Assembly: GCA_002748735.1 (NCBI GenBank)
Contig: PDTC01000016.1
Coordinates: forward strand, 1 to 64,000
DNA length: 64,000 nucleotides
Direction of reading: 5' to 3'
DNA from: Desulfobulbus propionicus
GTDB lineage: Bacteria > Desulfobacterota > Desulfobulbia > Desulfobulbales > Desulfobulbaceae
Position 1 is the stretch's first letter. Each line of letters opens with the position of its first letter. The notes under the pieces were generated by a model, which saw only the letters and a list, made by a program, of their open reading frames with translations, ran no database searches and was not told where the DNA came from. Positions 9,801 through 18,894 of this stretch are shown in pieces. The position numbers and the translations under genes are program-made.

Positions 9801-10691
9801 TCGGAGGCGCCCACCGGTCCCGGTTTCCGCACCGGGAAACGGAGCGACCCCGGTGGGGAAGTTATGCGTTTCGGCGGTGAGCAGCGCATGTGCGGTGATG
9901 GTGCGTTCAACCAGGGGTGAGGGTGATCCCGGTTTACCCGCCTGTAACACTGGTATTTCATGCCCCTGGAGGGCGCTCGAGTTATCCTTGAAGGCGATAA
10001 CGCTGCCCCTGGGGTTCTTGTCCAGGGTGTCTGTGACCATCTGGAAAAGGGTTTTCTTCTGGGGAACGCCATCCAGGATCTGCAACCCCTTGAAAAAACC
10101 ATGCCGGGAGTGTTCCGAGTTGGCATTGTTGAGATCCATGATTTCAACGATGGTGGGATTGCGACCGTGCTCCCTGACAAAGTAATCATAATAGAAATTA
10201 CGGTCCCATTCGTCCATGGAAATACCCGGAATGTCGAGCAGGGCGTCAGGCCCTTTTGTTAGCATATCCACCTCATACACCGCTTCCGGAGTAACCCCGG
10301 TGGCAAAGGAGGTCAGTGGCTCTGGATACAGGCATTCGGTCATGCGGTCATGGTGACCAACGACAAAGGTGTCGATTGCCTCATCCCGAGGGACCTGGTA
10401 ACGGCGGCTACGCTCTATCCGGGTAATGCAGGTGAGTCCCACCGCACCACAGATACTCACCATATTCGAAGACCAGGCAGTGGCAAAATTGAGTCGTGGC
10501 CCGACCTCCACTACCCGTTTGCCAACGAGCAACGGCTCCAGGGAAACGGTATCGGCAACAAAACCATCGGCCAGCAGCAGCCGCAGCGTCTGAGTCTCTT
10601 CAGCTGACAATGGCCGGGAAGATTCAATATTGAAACAGTGAACGAGGCCTTCGCCGACGCGTCGGTACATCCTTGTAACAGTGTATCCCAT
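6885..10691 (-). CDS. purL: Phosphoribosylformylglycinamidine synthase, single-chain
   Basis: The 1268-residue protein joins all parts of FGAM synthase in one chain, as in gammaproteobacterial PurL (about 1300 residues). It has an N-terminal PurS-like part, two AIR-synthase-type ATP-binding halves ([27 protein letters not shown] at about 270-300; GGKDSLSMA in the second half), and a C-terminal class I glutaminase with nucleophile Cys in [15 protein letters not shown] and a MMPHPERAF loop. It converts FGAR, glutamine and ATP to FGAM in purine synthesis. The gene is monocistronic here, with a divergent ~260-base upstream region. Confidence 0.97.
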   Translation of the reverse strand: [1268 protein letters not shown]

Positions 10692-10991
10692 GATCGTTGG
10701 TCCTTGCTGGCGATTCCTGGTGACGAGGTTTGTATGGGTAAGGTCTACATAGTACCATTACCCTGGCTTTTGCCGTAAAGAATTCTTTGTGGCAAACAAA
10801 TATATCTTAGAGGCCTTCCGCGATGTTTTAACTATTTGATTTTTCGCTTAAATACTGGATGCCGAAAAAGCTGTAACAGGTATAAGGACACTCTTTCGAA
10901 GGATAAAGAGTATCGTGAAACGAAGAGATCAGCAATAAGAACAATTATTCAACTGTGCTATGGTTGGCACAAAAAACAACAGGTTACGTTC

Positions 10992-11410
10992 ATGGAGCCT
11001 TGCTGGATCAATATGCTGACAATGCTGACGATTTTTCTGCTGGCGATCTCAACTCTGGACCAAACTTTGCACTGATGGTCAACCTCTCTCTGACACCGTC
11101 ACACTGTGCCGGAATCTATACCGCCCTTGGAGTGGCAACAGGCAGTGGCCTTTTTGCCATGGCCGGATTATTCGGGGTGATCCTCCTGCTCAAAGATCTG
11201 CCATACGTTGACGTCCTGCTGCCCTTTCTGGGAGGTGGATATCTCCTGTGCCTCGGCATGACCATGGTCTGGCAGAGTTTGCCGAAGGTGTCGCAGGCAG
11301 CAGCAGATCTCCGGCCTACAATTCTCCAGCGTTGGCAGGCAGATCGTACAGGTCTTTTCACCCTAGTGGTCAAATTTTCACCACTACTCTGGGCCAAGTT
11401 TTTTTTAAAG
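10992..11410 (+). pseudogene. Broken LysE/RhtB-family amino-acid exporter
   Basis: From ATG 10992 the frame encodes MLTMLTIFLLAIST, the first helix of a LysE/RhtB exporter. It should run into PGPNF but shifts frame near 11050. The next frame gives GPNFALMVNLSLTPSH.AGIYTALGVATGSGLFAMAGLFG and LLPFLGGGYLLCLGMTMVW, which match helices 1-3 of the family. After TGLF (about 11365) homology stops: the NPKA motif and last helices are absent, and unrelated sequence follows. With a frameshift and a lost C-terminus this is a pseudogene. Confidence 0.72.
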
Positions 11411-11622
11411 CGACACCTCTCCCTCGCCCGGCGGCAAAAGGCAAAATTACCCCAGGAGAGAGAGTCATCCAGGGGAAAATCATTGCAATCAGGTGGAGCT
11501 GTGCCTCCTCTCTTCCCAAACAAATTTAGCAGTTCAGTTTCACTGGGACCGCAGATCAACGATCAGCAGTGCCTGCTGCTCAATCAGGACCTGCAGGCTC
11601 TTGGTGGCGGGCGTGGTGGGGC

Positions 11623-13212
11623 TCATCGATTCTCCCTGGTGGTATGAAAGATAATGGTTGGAAACATCTCCTGTACGTGGGCTATGCGCCAGGCGCCATC
11701 AGCCAGGAAGGTAAGGTTGTCTTCCGCATCCATGGCCAGGTTAAACTGATGCTTGCGTTCAAACTCCTTGAGGGTTAGGGGGTCATCGCAGCTAACCCAG
11801 CGGGCAATGGTGAACTGCATGGACTCATACGTGGCGTCCACACCGTATTCGTCCTTGAGCCGGGCCATGGAGATCTCGAACTGAAGTATCCCTACCGCGC
11901 CGAGGATATAGTCATTGCCCATTATAGGACGAAACAGCTGCACCGCTCCCTCCTCGGCAAGTTGCATCAACCCCTTCTGCATCTGCTTGGTCTTCAGCGG
12001 GTTACGCAGCACCACCTTGCGAAAATGTTCGGGCGCAAAGTGGGGGATTCCGATAAATTTCAACGCTTCACCTTCTGTGAAGGTATCACCGATCTTGATG
12101 GTGCCATGATTATGGATGCCAATGATATCACCGGGAAAGGCTTCATCGACATGCTCGCGGTTCTGGGCCATGAAAACCGTGGCATTGTGCAGGCTCACCT
12201 CCTTGCCCAGCCGGTGATGGCGGACCTTCATCCCCCTGGTAAACTTGCCTGAGCAGATGCGGAAGAAGGCTATACGATCGCGATGCGCCGGATCCATGTT
12301 TGCCTGGATTTTAAAGGTAAAGCCAGAAAAGGCCTCCTCTTCCGGAAGTACTGTACGGGTGAGGGTTTCCCGTGGGCCAGGGCCAGGGGAGAGCTCCACA
12401 AAGGTATCCAGCAATTCGCGGACACCGAAGTTGTTGATGGCGCTACCAAAAAACACCGGGGTCTGGCCGGCATTGAGGTAGTCTTCCAGGCTGAACGGAT
12501 TAGCGGCACCTTCAAGCAGCTCAATATCCTCACGGAGGTGATCGGCATCAACAGCACCAAGGAGCTCGTCCAGGCGCGGATCAGCAAGGTCATCGATAAG
12601 TACCGCATCCTGGGGGCGGCTGTCCTGACTGGGGGTAAACAGATTGATCTGCCGGTGGTGCAGATTGTAAACCCCTTTGAAGCCTTTGCCCATGCCGATT
12701 GGCCAGGAGAGTGGCACACATTCGATCTGCAACTTTTCCTCAATGTCGGCGAGAATATCCAGCGGTTCCAGGCCATCGCGGTCCAGCTTATTGATAAAAG
12801 TCATAATCGGCGTGTTCCGCAGACGGCAAACCTCCATCAGTTTGGTGGTCTGCGGTTCAACGCCCTTGGCCGAATCAATAACCATCAGTGCCGAATCCAC
12901 GGCGGTGAGTACCCGATAGGTATCTTCGGAAAAGTCCTGGTGGCCAGGGGTGTCCAGCAGGTTGATCTCATACTCTTGATAATGAAACTTCATTACCGAG
13001 GTGGTCACGGAGATACCACGGTCTTTTTCCACGGCCATCCAGTCGCTCATGGCATGCGTACTGGTCTTACGCGATTTGACCGCACCGGCCATCTGGATGG
13101 CACCGCCAAAAAGCAAAAGTTTTTCGGTCAAGGTGGTCTTGCCGGCGTCGGGATGGCTAATAATCCCGAACGTCCTGCGCTTGGCGATTTCTTGTCTCAG
13201 GGAACTGCTCAC
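11623..13212 (-). CDS. prfC: Peptide chain release factor 3
   Basis: The 529-residue protein is a translational GTPase. G1 is [15 protein letters not shown], the switch region holds [10 protein letters not shown]3 is [14 protein letters not shown] and G4 is NKLDRDG. RF3 recycles RF1/RF2 from the ribosome after peptide release. Its length matches Escherichia coli PrfC (529). Domain II and the RF3 C-terminal domain ([15 protein letters not shown]…RLKDEYGV) are both present. It overlaps the tail of the pseudogene region on the opposite strand. An intrinsic terminator lies 30 bases upstream of its start on the same strand (see 13242-13271). Confidence 0.97.
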   Translation of the reverse strand: MSSSLRQEIAKRRTFGIISHPDAGKTTLTEKLLLFGGAIQMAGAVKSRKTSTHAMSDWMAVEKDRGISVTTSVMKFHYQEYEINLLDTPGHQDFSEDTYRVLTAVDSALMVIDSAKGVEPQTTKLMEVCRLRNTPIMTFINKLDRDGLEPLDILADIEEKLQIECVPLSWPIGMGKGFKGVYNLHHRQINLFTPSQDSRPQDAVLIDDLADPRLDELLGAVDADHLREDIELLEGAANPFSLEDYLNAGQTPVFFGSAINNFGVRELLDTFVELSPGPGPRETLTRTVLPEEEAFSGFTFKIQANMDPAHRDRIAFFRICSGKFTRGMKVRHHRLGKEVSLHNATVFMAQNREHVDEAFPGDIIGIHNHGTIKIGDTFTEGEALKFIGIPHFAPEHFRKVVLRNPLKTKQMQKGLMQLAEEGAVQLFRPIMGNDYILGAVGILQFEISMARLKDEYGVDATYESMQFTIARWVSCDDPLTLKEFERKHQFNLAMDAEDNLTFLADGAWRIAHVQEMFPTIIFHTTRENR

Positions 13213-13624
13213 TGTCCTTCCTGTATCCTCGGTATAGGTTGAAAAAAAAGATGGGCCGAAAACGGCCCATCAGGCAGAAGCAGCTATACCTGGTTGTTGG
13301 GGAAATGTCCAGTGTCTGCTATACTGGATACAGTCGGTTCTGCTGTGCCGGACCCTGCCGGATACAAGAGAAGCGGTGGGACCGTGAGCAGCTCAGGAGG
13401 TTATCCCAGGTACAGAAGGCGGCGAGCCAAGAGCATATATCTCCTGACGAGAAGAGCTCTTTTTTACTTTGTTGTAAATGGACATCATAACCAAGAATAA
13501 GCTCAGCAATATTCGGATCAAGTTCAAAGAGATCTCCACCGATCTGAGGTGGGAGCTTTCAGTAACAAACGGATTCGTGGCCTGAGCCCTCGGAGAGTGT
13601 ACATTGAAGAAACAGGACAAAGAC
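13213..13624. other. Divergent region between prfC and the hydrolase gene
   Basis: Apart from the terminator-like hairpin at 13242-13271 I find nothing supported here. Short frames on both strands have no recognisable domain and no good ribosome binding site. Confidence 0.5.
13242..13271 (-). terminator. Intrinsic terminator just upstream of prfC, possible attenuator
   Basis: On the minus strand a 9-bp stem (GATGGGCCG / CGGCCCATC, loop TTTT) is followed by eight T. It ends about 30 bases before the prfC start. No clear gene that it would terminate lies upstream on this strand, so it may be a leader attenuator for prfC or the end of a small RNA. Confidence 0.7.
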
Positions 13625-14125
13625 ATGGCTTCCACCGTCGCAGTATTTCTTCATGGCCTTGATTCTTCCATTCATGGCACCAAGGGCAGCTGGTTTACCA
13701 GGCATTTTCCCCTGGTAGCCATGTGGAATTACCAGGGCAGCCTGGCTGAAAGGCTGACACAGCTTGAAAAACAGGTCAACGGGGCACGGCAGCTGATACT
13801 GGTGGGGTCAAGTTTTGGCGGCCTAATGGCAGCCTGCTACGCTGTCCGTCATCCTCGGCAATGCCGCCGCCTGATCCTGCTTGCCCCTGCCTTGAATTTC
13901 TCCAAGTATCAACCGCCTGAAAAACCTCTGACCATGGAAACCCTGATGATAATTGGCAAGAACGATACGGTCTGTCCGCCGGAGCTGGTCCTCCCATTGG
14001 CCAGGGCCACATTCAGTAACCTCCAGGTTCAGATCGAAGACGACGACCACCTCCTCCAGCAGGTGTTTCCGCAGCTCCCCTGGGCAGAACTACTGACCAT
14101 TTCCGAGAAACTCTCAGAGAGATAA
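13625..14125 (+). CDS. Small alpha/beta hydrolase (YqiA-like)
   Basis: The start is taken at ATG 13625, which has AGGA seven bases upstream; a TTG at 13604 is an alternative. The 166-residue protein has an oxyanion segment FLHGLDSS near the N-terminus, the nucleophile elbow GSSFGG, an acid in IIGKNDTVCP and the histidine in DDDHLL, a complete Ser-Asp-His triad for a small esterase fold. The substrate is unknown. It lies eight bases before the SLC13 transporter gene, so the two are probably cotranscribed. Confidence 0.78.
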   Translation: MASTVAVFLHGLDSSIHGTKGSWFTRHFPLVAMWNYQGSLAERLTQLEKQVNGARQLILVGSSFGGLMAACYAVRHPRQCRRLILLAPALNFSKYQPPEKPLTMETLMIIGKNDTVCPPELVLPLARATFSNLQVQIEDDDHLLQQVFPQLPWAELLTISEKLSER

Positions 14126-14133
14126 GGACCACT

Positions 14134-15975
14134 ATGCCACCAGTAACCATTGAAATGCTGATCGTTTTTATACTGCTGGGCGTGGCAGTATTCCTGTTCG
14201 TCACCGACCTGCTGCGGGTTGACCTGGTGGGTCTACTGATGATGGTGGCCCTGCCCTTGACCGGGGTCGTCACGCCAGTACAGGCGGTGGCCGGGCTCAG
14301 TTCCAACGCAGTGGTGTCAATCATCGCCGTCATGATTTTGGGAGCTGGGCTCAATCGCACCGGCATCATGGACGTGGTGGCCGCAAAGATCATCCAGGTG
14401 GCCGGACGCAGTGGTAACCGGATCATGGTGGTGGTATCTGCGACAGTAGCATTCATCTCAAGCTTCATGCAAAACATTGGTGCAGCCGCTCTTTTTCTGC
14501 CGGCAACCATGCGTATCAGTCGTCAGTTAGCAATTCCCACCAGCCGTATCCTCATGCCCATGGGTTTTGCAGCCATCACCGGAGGTTGCCTCACGCTAGT
14601 GGGAGCCAGTCCCCTTATCATGCTCAACGATCTCATGGAGGGGTGGTGGCAAAACAATCAGGCCATGGTGCAGGGGCGTGAGTTTATCCCTCTGGAGCTT
14701 TTCTCCATTACGCCCATCGGCATCGTGCTGCTGGCCAGCGTACTCTTTTATTTTGCTGTTTTTGGCAAATGGGTGTTACCCGAGACGAGTTGCATGGTTG
14801 AAGAAGACACTGCCGATAAGCGGTTACACGATATTTATGATGGCGAGGTAGGCCTGGCCTGGGAACTGGTCGTGCCAGGAGATTTTGCGGCGCAGAGCCT
14901 GGAGGAGTTAAAGCTTCGTCCCGGATACCATATGACAGTGATCGCTATCGCTCACGCTGGTACGACAAAAAAAGACATGGCCCCAATGAAGGACTCAGTC
15001 GTAGGTCCGGGTGATACCCTGGCGGTGATCTGCTCTGAGCGGCATGTCCGGCGTGCTGCCGAAGAGTTGGAATGGCAGCTGCGGAGTCAACATGTGGTGT
15101 TCAGTTCTCAACTCTCACCCGATGAGGCCGGTGTTATCGAGGGAGTGGTTGTCCCCCATTCCAACCTGAGTAAGCATACTATGGAGGAACTGCAGTTTCG
15201 TCAACTCTACCGGGTCAATCCCCTGGCCATTGTCCGCGGTGATACTATCATTGTCGATGATATCAACGTCACCAAGTTGAGACAGGGAGATACCCTCCTG
15301 CTGCAGGGGCCCTGGAAGCAGTTTCGCCTGCTTGAAAAAAAGATGGATATCGCTTTTATCGAGGAGATTCGCGGCGAAGAAACCAAACCTGACCGCCTTA
15401 AATTTGCGCTTTTTTTCTTAATGATGTCGCTGATCATGGCGCTCAGCTTCCATGTGAAGCTCTCCATAGCCCTGCTGACCGGGGCGTTAGGCATGATGAT
15501 CACCAGGGTCATTCCTGCAGACCGTGCCTACGAAGCGGTTGACTGGCGAACCGTCTTTCTCCTCTCCGGCCTTATTCCCTTGGGGACAGCCTTTGAAAAT
15601 ACCGGCGCCGCCAATTGGATTGCCCAGACCATCCTCGGCGCTATCGGTCAGCCGCCAGCCCTGCTTTTACTCGCTGTTATCAGCCTGCTTTCTTCCTTTT
15701 TTGCCCTGGTGGCCTCCAATGTCGGGGCTGCGGTACTTATGGTGCCCCTTGCCATGAATATGGCGGTGCAGACCGGTATTGACCCGATGACCAGTGCCAT
15801 GGTGGTGGGGATGTCTGCCTCCAACACCTTCATTCTGCCAACCCATCAGGTCAACGCCTTGATCATGCGGCCCGGCGGCTACCGTACCTGGGATTACATG
15901 CGGGCAGGTGCCGGAGTGAGCGTGCTGTACCTCGTGATTCTGGTGGGAATGGCCTGGGTGTTTATGCCCGCTTAA
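14134..15975 (+). CDS. SLC13-family transporter with TrkA-C domains
   Basis: The 613-residue membrane protein has the architecture of bacterial SLC13/DASS permeases of the SAC1 type. About five helices come first, including LSSNAVVSIIAVMILGAGLNRTG, MQNIGAAALFLPATMRI and MGFAAITGGCLTLVGASP. A cytoplasmic insert (~225-405) with two RCK_C/TrkA-C domains follows, and then a second helical bundle containing VASNVGAAVLMVPLAMN and SASNTFILPTHQVNALIM. The paired SNA/GASP and SNTFILPTHQVN hairpins are the ion and substrate sites of the family. Sulfate, or a dicarboxylate, is the likely substrate. GGACC precedes the ATG. Confidence 0.88.
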   Translation: MPPVTIEMLIVFILLGVAVFLFVTDLLRVDLVGLLMMVALPLTGVVTPVQAVAGLSSNAVVSIIAVMILGAGLNRTGIMDVVAAKIIQVAGRSGNRIMVVVSATVAFISSFMQNIGAAALFLPATMRISRQLAIPTSRILMPMGFAAITGGCLTLVGASPLIMLNDLMEGWWQNNQAMVQGREFIPLELFSITPIGIVLLASVLFYFAVFGKWVLPETSCMVEEDTADKRLHDIYDGEVGLAWELVVPGDFAAQSLEELKLRPGYHMTVIAIAHAGTTKKDMAPMKDSVVGPGDTLAVICSERHVRRAAEELEWQLRSQHVVFSSQLSPDEAGVIEGVVVPHSNLSKHTMEELQFRQLYRVNPLAIVRGDTIIVDDINVTKLRQGDTLLLQGPWKQFRLLEKKMDIAFIEEIRGEETKPDRLKFALFFLMMSLIMALSFHVKLSIALLTGALGMMITRVIPADRAYEAVDWRTVFLLSGLIPLGTAFENTGAANWIAQTILGAIGQPPALLLLAVISLLSSFFALVASNVGAAVLMVPLAMNMAVQTGIDPMTSAMVVGMSASNTFILPTHQVNALIMRPGGYRTWDYMRAGAGVSVLYLVILVGMAWVFMPA

Positions 15976-16166
15976 GAACACGTCATGAGGTGTTGGCTGC
16001 ATCCCCCCGGGTTTCCATACCGAAGGGTTTCAACGCTGCTGTAAGCCCGCCATTCCTGGAGGTATTGGTCAACAAGCAGACACCATCTGGGGATTACCAG
16101 ACCGTGGCAGCCCGGTTCAAAAATCCTTCAAAGGGCTCTTTCGCCGAGTTGCAGCAATACCGCTTG

Positions 16167-16691
16167 TCATTGCTGTACATATTGTTCGGCGTCAAGCAAT
16201 TGCCTTTTTCGCTCCATTCCCCAACGATAACCGGTAAGTTTTCCGTTCTTGCCGAGTACTCGATGACAGGGAATGAGCACGGCTATCCGGTTTGCTCCAC
16301 ACGCCGTTCCCACGGCACGAACTGCTTTTGGCCTGCCAATCCGCCTGGCCACATCCGTATAGCTAACTGTTTCCCTGACCTTAATCTGGCAAAGCTCTTT
16401 CCAGACCTGTTGTTGAAAGACAGTGCCCCGCAGATCAAGCGGCAGGGTGCACTTTTCGTCTGGATGGTTAATCTGCTGAATGACAGCCCTGATGATTGGC
16501 TGAAACTCGGGACCACCCTCGGTAAGAGTTGCTCCGGGAAACTGACCTTGAACCAGGGCGGGAAGCTCCTCCGGGGTGTCGCCAAACATAACAGCACAAA
16601 CCCCTTGGCTGGTGGTAGCAACAATTACCCAACCAAGAATGCACGGAGCCGAGGCATAGGAGATAGCGAGCGGGGTTTTCTTCTTTTGCAT
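16167..16691 (-). CDS. Methylated-DNA--protein-cysteine methyltransferase
   Basis: The 174-residue protein is an O6-alkylguanine-DNA repair enzyme of the Ogt/Ada-C type. The acceptor cysteine is in the invariant IPCHRV motif, preceded by the helix-turn-helix VSYTDVARRIGRPKAVRAVG and followed by GKLTGYRWGMERKRQLLD. The N-terminal half is the usual variable ribonuclease-H-like domain. It transfers the alkyl group from DNA to itself and is used up. The gene follows the frameshifted btuF-like gene by 8 bases and is probably in the same transcript. Whether it is Ogt or a split Ada C-terminus cannot be told. Confidence 0.93.
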   Translation of the reverse strand: MQKKKTPLAISYASAPCILGWVIVATTSQGVCAVMFGDTPEELPALVQGQFPGATLTEGGPEFQPIIRAVIQQINHPDEKCTLPLDLRGTVFQQQVWKELCQIKVRETVSYTDVARRIGRPKAVRAVGTACGANRIAVLIPCHRVLGKNGKLTGYRWGMERKRQLLDAEQYVQQ

Positions 16692-16699
16692 AGTGTTTT

Positions 16700-17604
16700 C
16701 TAAGGCTGGTGTCTACGTTCCGGATGAATGAGAGTTGCCACCTCTTCCAGGACCTGGCAAAGGTGAGTGGTGAAGGGCTGCAGACCAGGTCCGGATCAAG
16801 GAGGTGGATCCGTTTTGTGCGGACCGCTGTCAGGGAGGTGAACGCTTGCCACTTCTTCATTTCCCGGGCGGCAACGCCGGACGCATCATCCATGAGGGCG
16901 AGGAGGATAACGTCGGGATCGCGAGCCAGTACCTTTTCGTAGCCAATAAGGCCGCTTTGCTGCTGTCCGGCAATATTAATGCCGTTGCCAAGCCTGATAT
17001 AGTCGTTGGTAAAGCTGCCGGGGGTTGAAGCAAACAGTGGCCGGGTTCCGATCTGAAGAAAGACCTTTTGTGCCGGGAGTCCGGCGACATTGCGGGTGAT
17101 GATGTCTACGCGCTTGTGTGCTTCGGTGACAATACGTTCAGCCTCCTCCTCGCGATGGAGGAGGACTCCCAGCTGTTGTACTTGCACGCAAAGGTCGGCA
17201 AAGGTTTCCGCCTGCCTGAATTGAACGACCCTAAGCCCCAGTGATCTGAGCGTATCCACCAGCTTCGGTGGGGTCAGGCTGGTGGCGAGCACCAGTTCGG
17301 GATTAAGACTGAGCACCCTTTCCACGGAGATTTCCATGACTGAGCCAACCTTGGCTGTCTGGCGTGCCGCCTCAGGCCGGGTGCAGTAGATGGTGCTGCC
17401 GACCAGCCGATCACCGGCACCGAGCAGAAAAACATTTTCGGTGTTGATGGGACCCAGTGAGACGATACGTTGGAGGGGGCCATGTTCTGCACAACCAGAC
17501 AGGGCCGGAAACGACAGGACCAACAAAAGTACCAGCAAAAGGAGAGGTTGCACGAGGACCGTACCAGATACGGGAGTACACCCTTCGCATCGGGCTACAG
17601 GCAA
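16700..17604 (-). CDS. BtuF/FhuD-like periplasmic binding lipoprotein, frameshifted near the 3' end
   Basis: The protein has a signal peptide and lipobox (ALSGC) followed by a type III periplasmic binding fold: RIVSLGPINTENVFLLGAGDRLVG, VERVLSLNPELVLATSLTPP, NVAGLPAQKVFLQIG and PDVILLA. This family delivers cobalamin or ferric siderophores to an ABC permease. The reading frame is broken near 16758. Adding one base restores QVLEEVATLIHPERRHQP and a stop at 16700-16702, the expected family end, whereas the uncorrected frame runs into the next gene to 16468. The start is TTG 17604 or, better placed for the signal peptide, GTG 17553. The neighbour cobO suggests cobalamin. No permease or ATPase genes are near. 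Confidence 0.8.
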
Positions 17605-17627
17605 CCTTGAGGTCTTTAGGTTCCGCT

Positions 17628-18182
17628 TCAGAATTCCACCCCTTTTTGTGCCTTGATTCCTTCCTTGTAGGGATGCTTCACTGCCTGCATCTCTGTGACC
17701 AGATCTGCCTGTTCGATGAGTTCAGGAGGTGCGTTGCGCCCGGTAATCACCAGGTGCAGCGCCGACGGTTTAGCTGCCAGCGTCTGCAGAGCCTCGCTAC
17801 GATCAATCATATTGTAGAGCAGCAGATAGGTAAACTCATCGAGCACTATCATGTCATACTTTCCAGAAGAGATCGCCTCTTTCGCCTTACTCCAGGCATT
17901 GATTGCCGCCGCCTTGTCCTTGTCCAGGTCGTCGGACTTCCAGGTAACGCCGCGTCCTTCGACGAGCAACTCGATAGTCTCGGGAAACCGAGCGATCGCC
18001 TCCATTTCGCCATATTTCCAGGATCCTTTGATAAACTGCAGGAAGAGAACCTTCATGCCATGACCTGCTGCGCGCATGGCCATGCCCAGGGCCGAGGTGG
18101 TTTTACCCTTCCCGTGCCCGGTGAAGACCATCAACAGTCCCCGGGGTTCCTGCCCGGTGTTGTCCTGTTTTTTAGGGTGCAT
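17628..18182 (-). CDS. cobO: Cob(I)yrinic acid a,c-diamide adenosyltransferase
   Basis: This is a 184-residue P-loop adenosyltransferase of the BtuR/CobO/CobA type. The Walker A is FTGHGKGKTTSALG, followed by VLFLQFIKGSWKYGE and the Walker B-like YDMIVLDEFTYLL. VITGRNAPPELIEQADLVTEM is typical of the family. It attaches the 5'-deoxyadenosyl group of ATP to the cobalt of corrinoids in the cytoplasm. ATG 18182 (GGA in front) was chosen over the TTG at 18224, which would overlap the LOG gene. Together with the btuF-like gene downstream it suggests a corrinoid uptake and salvage pair. Confidence 0.92.
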   Translation of the reverse strand: MHPKKQDNTGQEPRGLLMVFTGHGKGKTTSALGMAMRAAGHGMKVLFLQFIKGSWKYGEMEAIARFPETIELLVEGRGVTWKSDDLDKDKAAAINAWSKAKEAISSGKYDMIVLDEFTYLLLYNMIDRSEALQTLAAKPSALHLVITGRNAPPELIEQADLVTEMQAVKHPYKEGIKAQKGVEF

Positions 18183-18205
18183 CGATTCCGTTCTTGCCAC
18201 CGCGT

Positions 18206-18883
18206 TTAAGGGTAGGTTGGGCAAACAGGTGGATTTCTCTCGATAAACTCGCCGACAAGCGTTGCTGCCTGTTCAGGGGTATCCACCAGCTGCAGCAGAT
18301 CGAGATCCTCCGCATTGATGCAACCTTCGCCGAGCATGCTGCTGTGTAACCAGTCGAGAAATCCTTGCCAGTACCCGCAACCATAGAGAAACAGCGGAAA
18401 ACGACGGATCTTTCCGGTCTGGATCAAGGTCAGGAATTCAAAGAGTTCATCAGCGGTGCCAAAGCCACCCGGAAAGACGACACAGGCGGTGGCATGCCTG
18501 ACAAACACCAGTTTACGGATAAAAAAATAACGAAAACGTAAACGCTGGTGCTGGTAGGGGTTAGGGCGCTGTTCTCTGGGCAGCTCAATGTTCAGGCCAA
18601 TGGACCGCCCTCCGACCTCCTGACAGCCGCGGTTGGCCGCCTCCATGATACCGGGACCACCACCAGTGATGACGGCCAGTCCCTGCGCCGCCATTCGCCT
18701 GGCTGTATCACGGGCCGCCTCGTACAGCGGTGTTTGCTCGGCAATGCGGGCAGAGCCTAAGAAGGCCACTGCCGGTCCGATGTCATCAAGGCTTTCAATA
18801 CTGTTGACTAACTCGGACTGGATGCGAAAAAACCACCCAGCCCTTGCCCTTGATCCACTGAGATCATCCATAGGATTTTTCAC
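18206..18883 (-). CDS. LOG-family protein (TIGR00730; nucleotide phosphoribohydrolase-like)
   Basis: The 225-residue protein has the two hallmark motifs of the LOG family, GGGPGIMEAANRG (about 74-86) and PGGFGTADELFEF, in a Rossmann-like fold. Members once called lysine decarboxylases mostly cleave nucleoside 5'-monophosphates to a free base and ribose 5-phosphate. The exact substrate here is not known. It starts 11 bases after the fumarase stop, and its end lies just before or overlaps cobO, so it belongs to a minus-strand operon. An N-terminal extension of about 35 residues precedes the core domain. Confidence 0.85.
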   Translation of the reverse strand: MKNPMDDLSGSRARAGWFFRIQSELVNSIESLDDIGPAVAFLGSARIAEQTPLYEAARDTARRMAAQGLAVITGGGPGIMEAANRGCQEVGGRSIGLNIELPREQRPNPYQHQRLRFRYFFIRKLVFVRHATACVVFPGGFGTADELFEFLTLIQTGKIRRFPLFLYGCGYWQGFLDWLHSSMLGEGCINAEDLDLLQLVDTPEQAATLVGEFIERNPPVCPTYP

Positions 18884-18894
18884 AAAAGTGCCTA

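Noticed and set aside
17604-18230. A cobalamin riboswitch upstream of cobO or btuF
   Set aside because: The genes are packed together with overlaps, and no B12-box sequence or leader of sufficient length is present.
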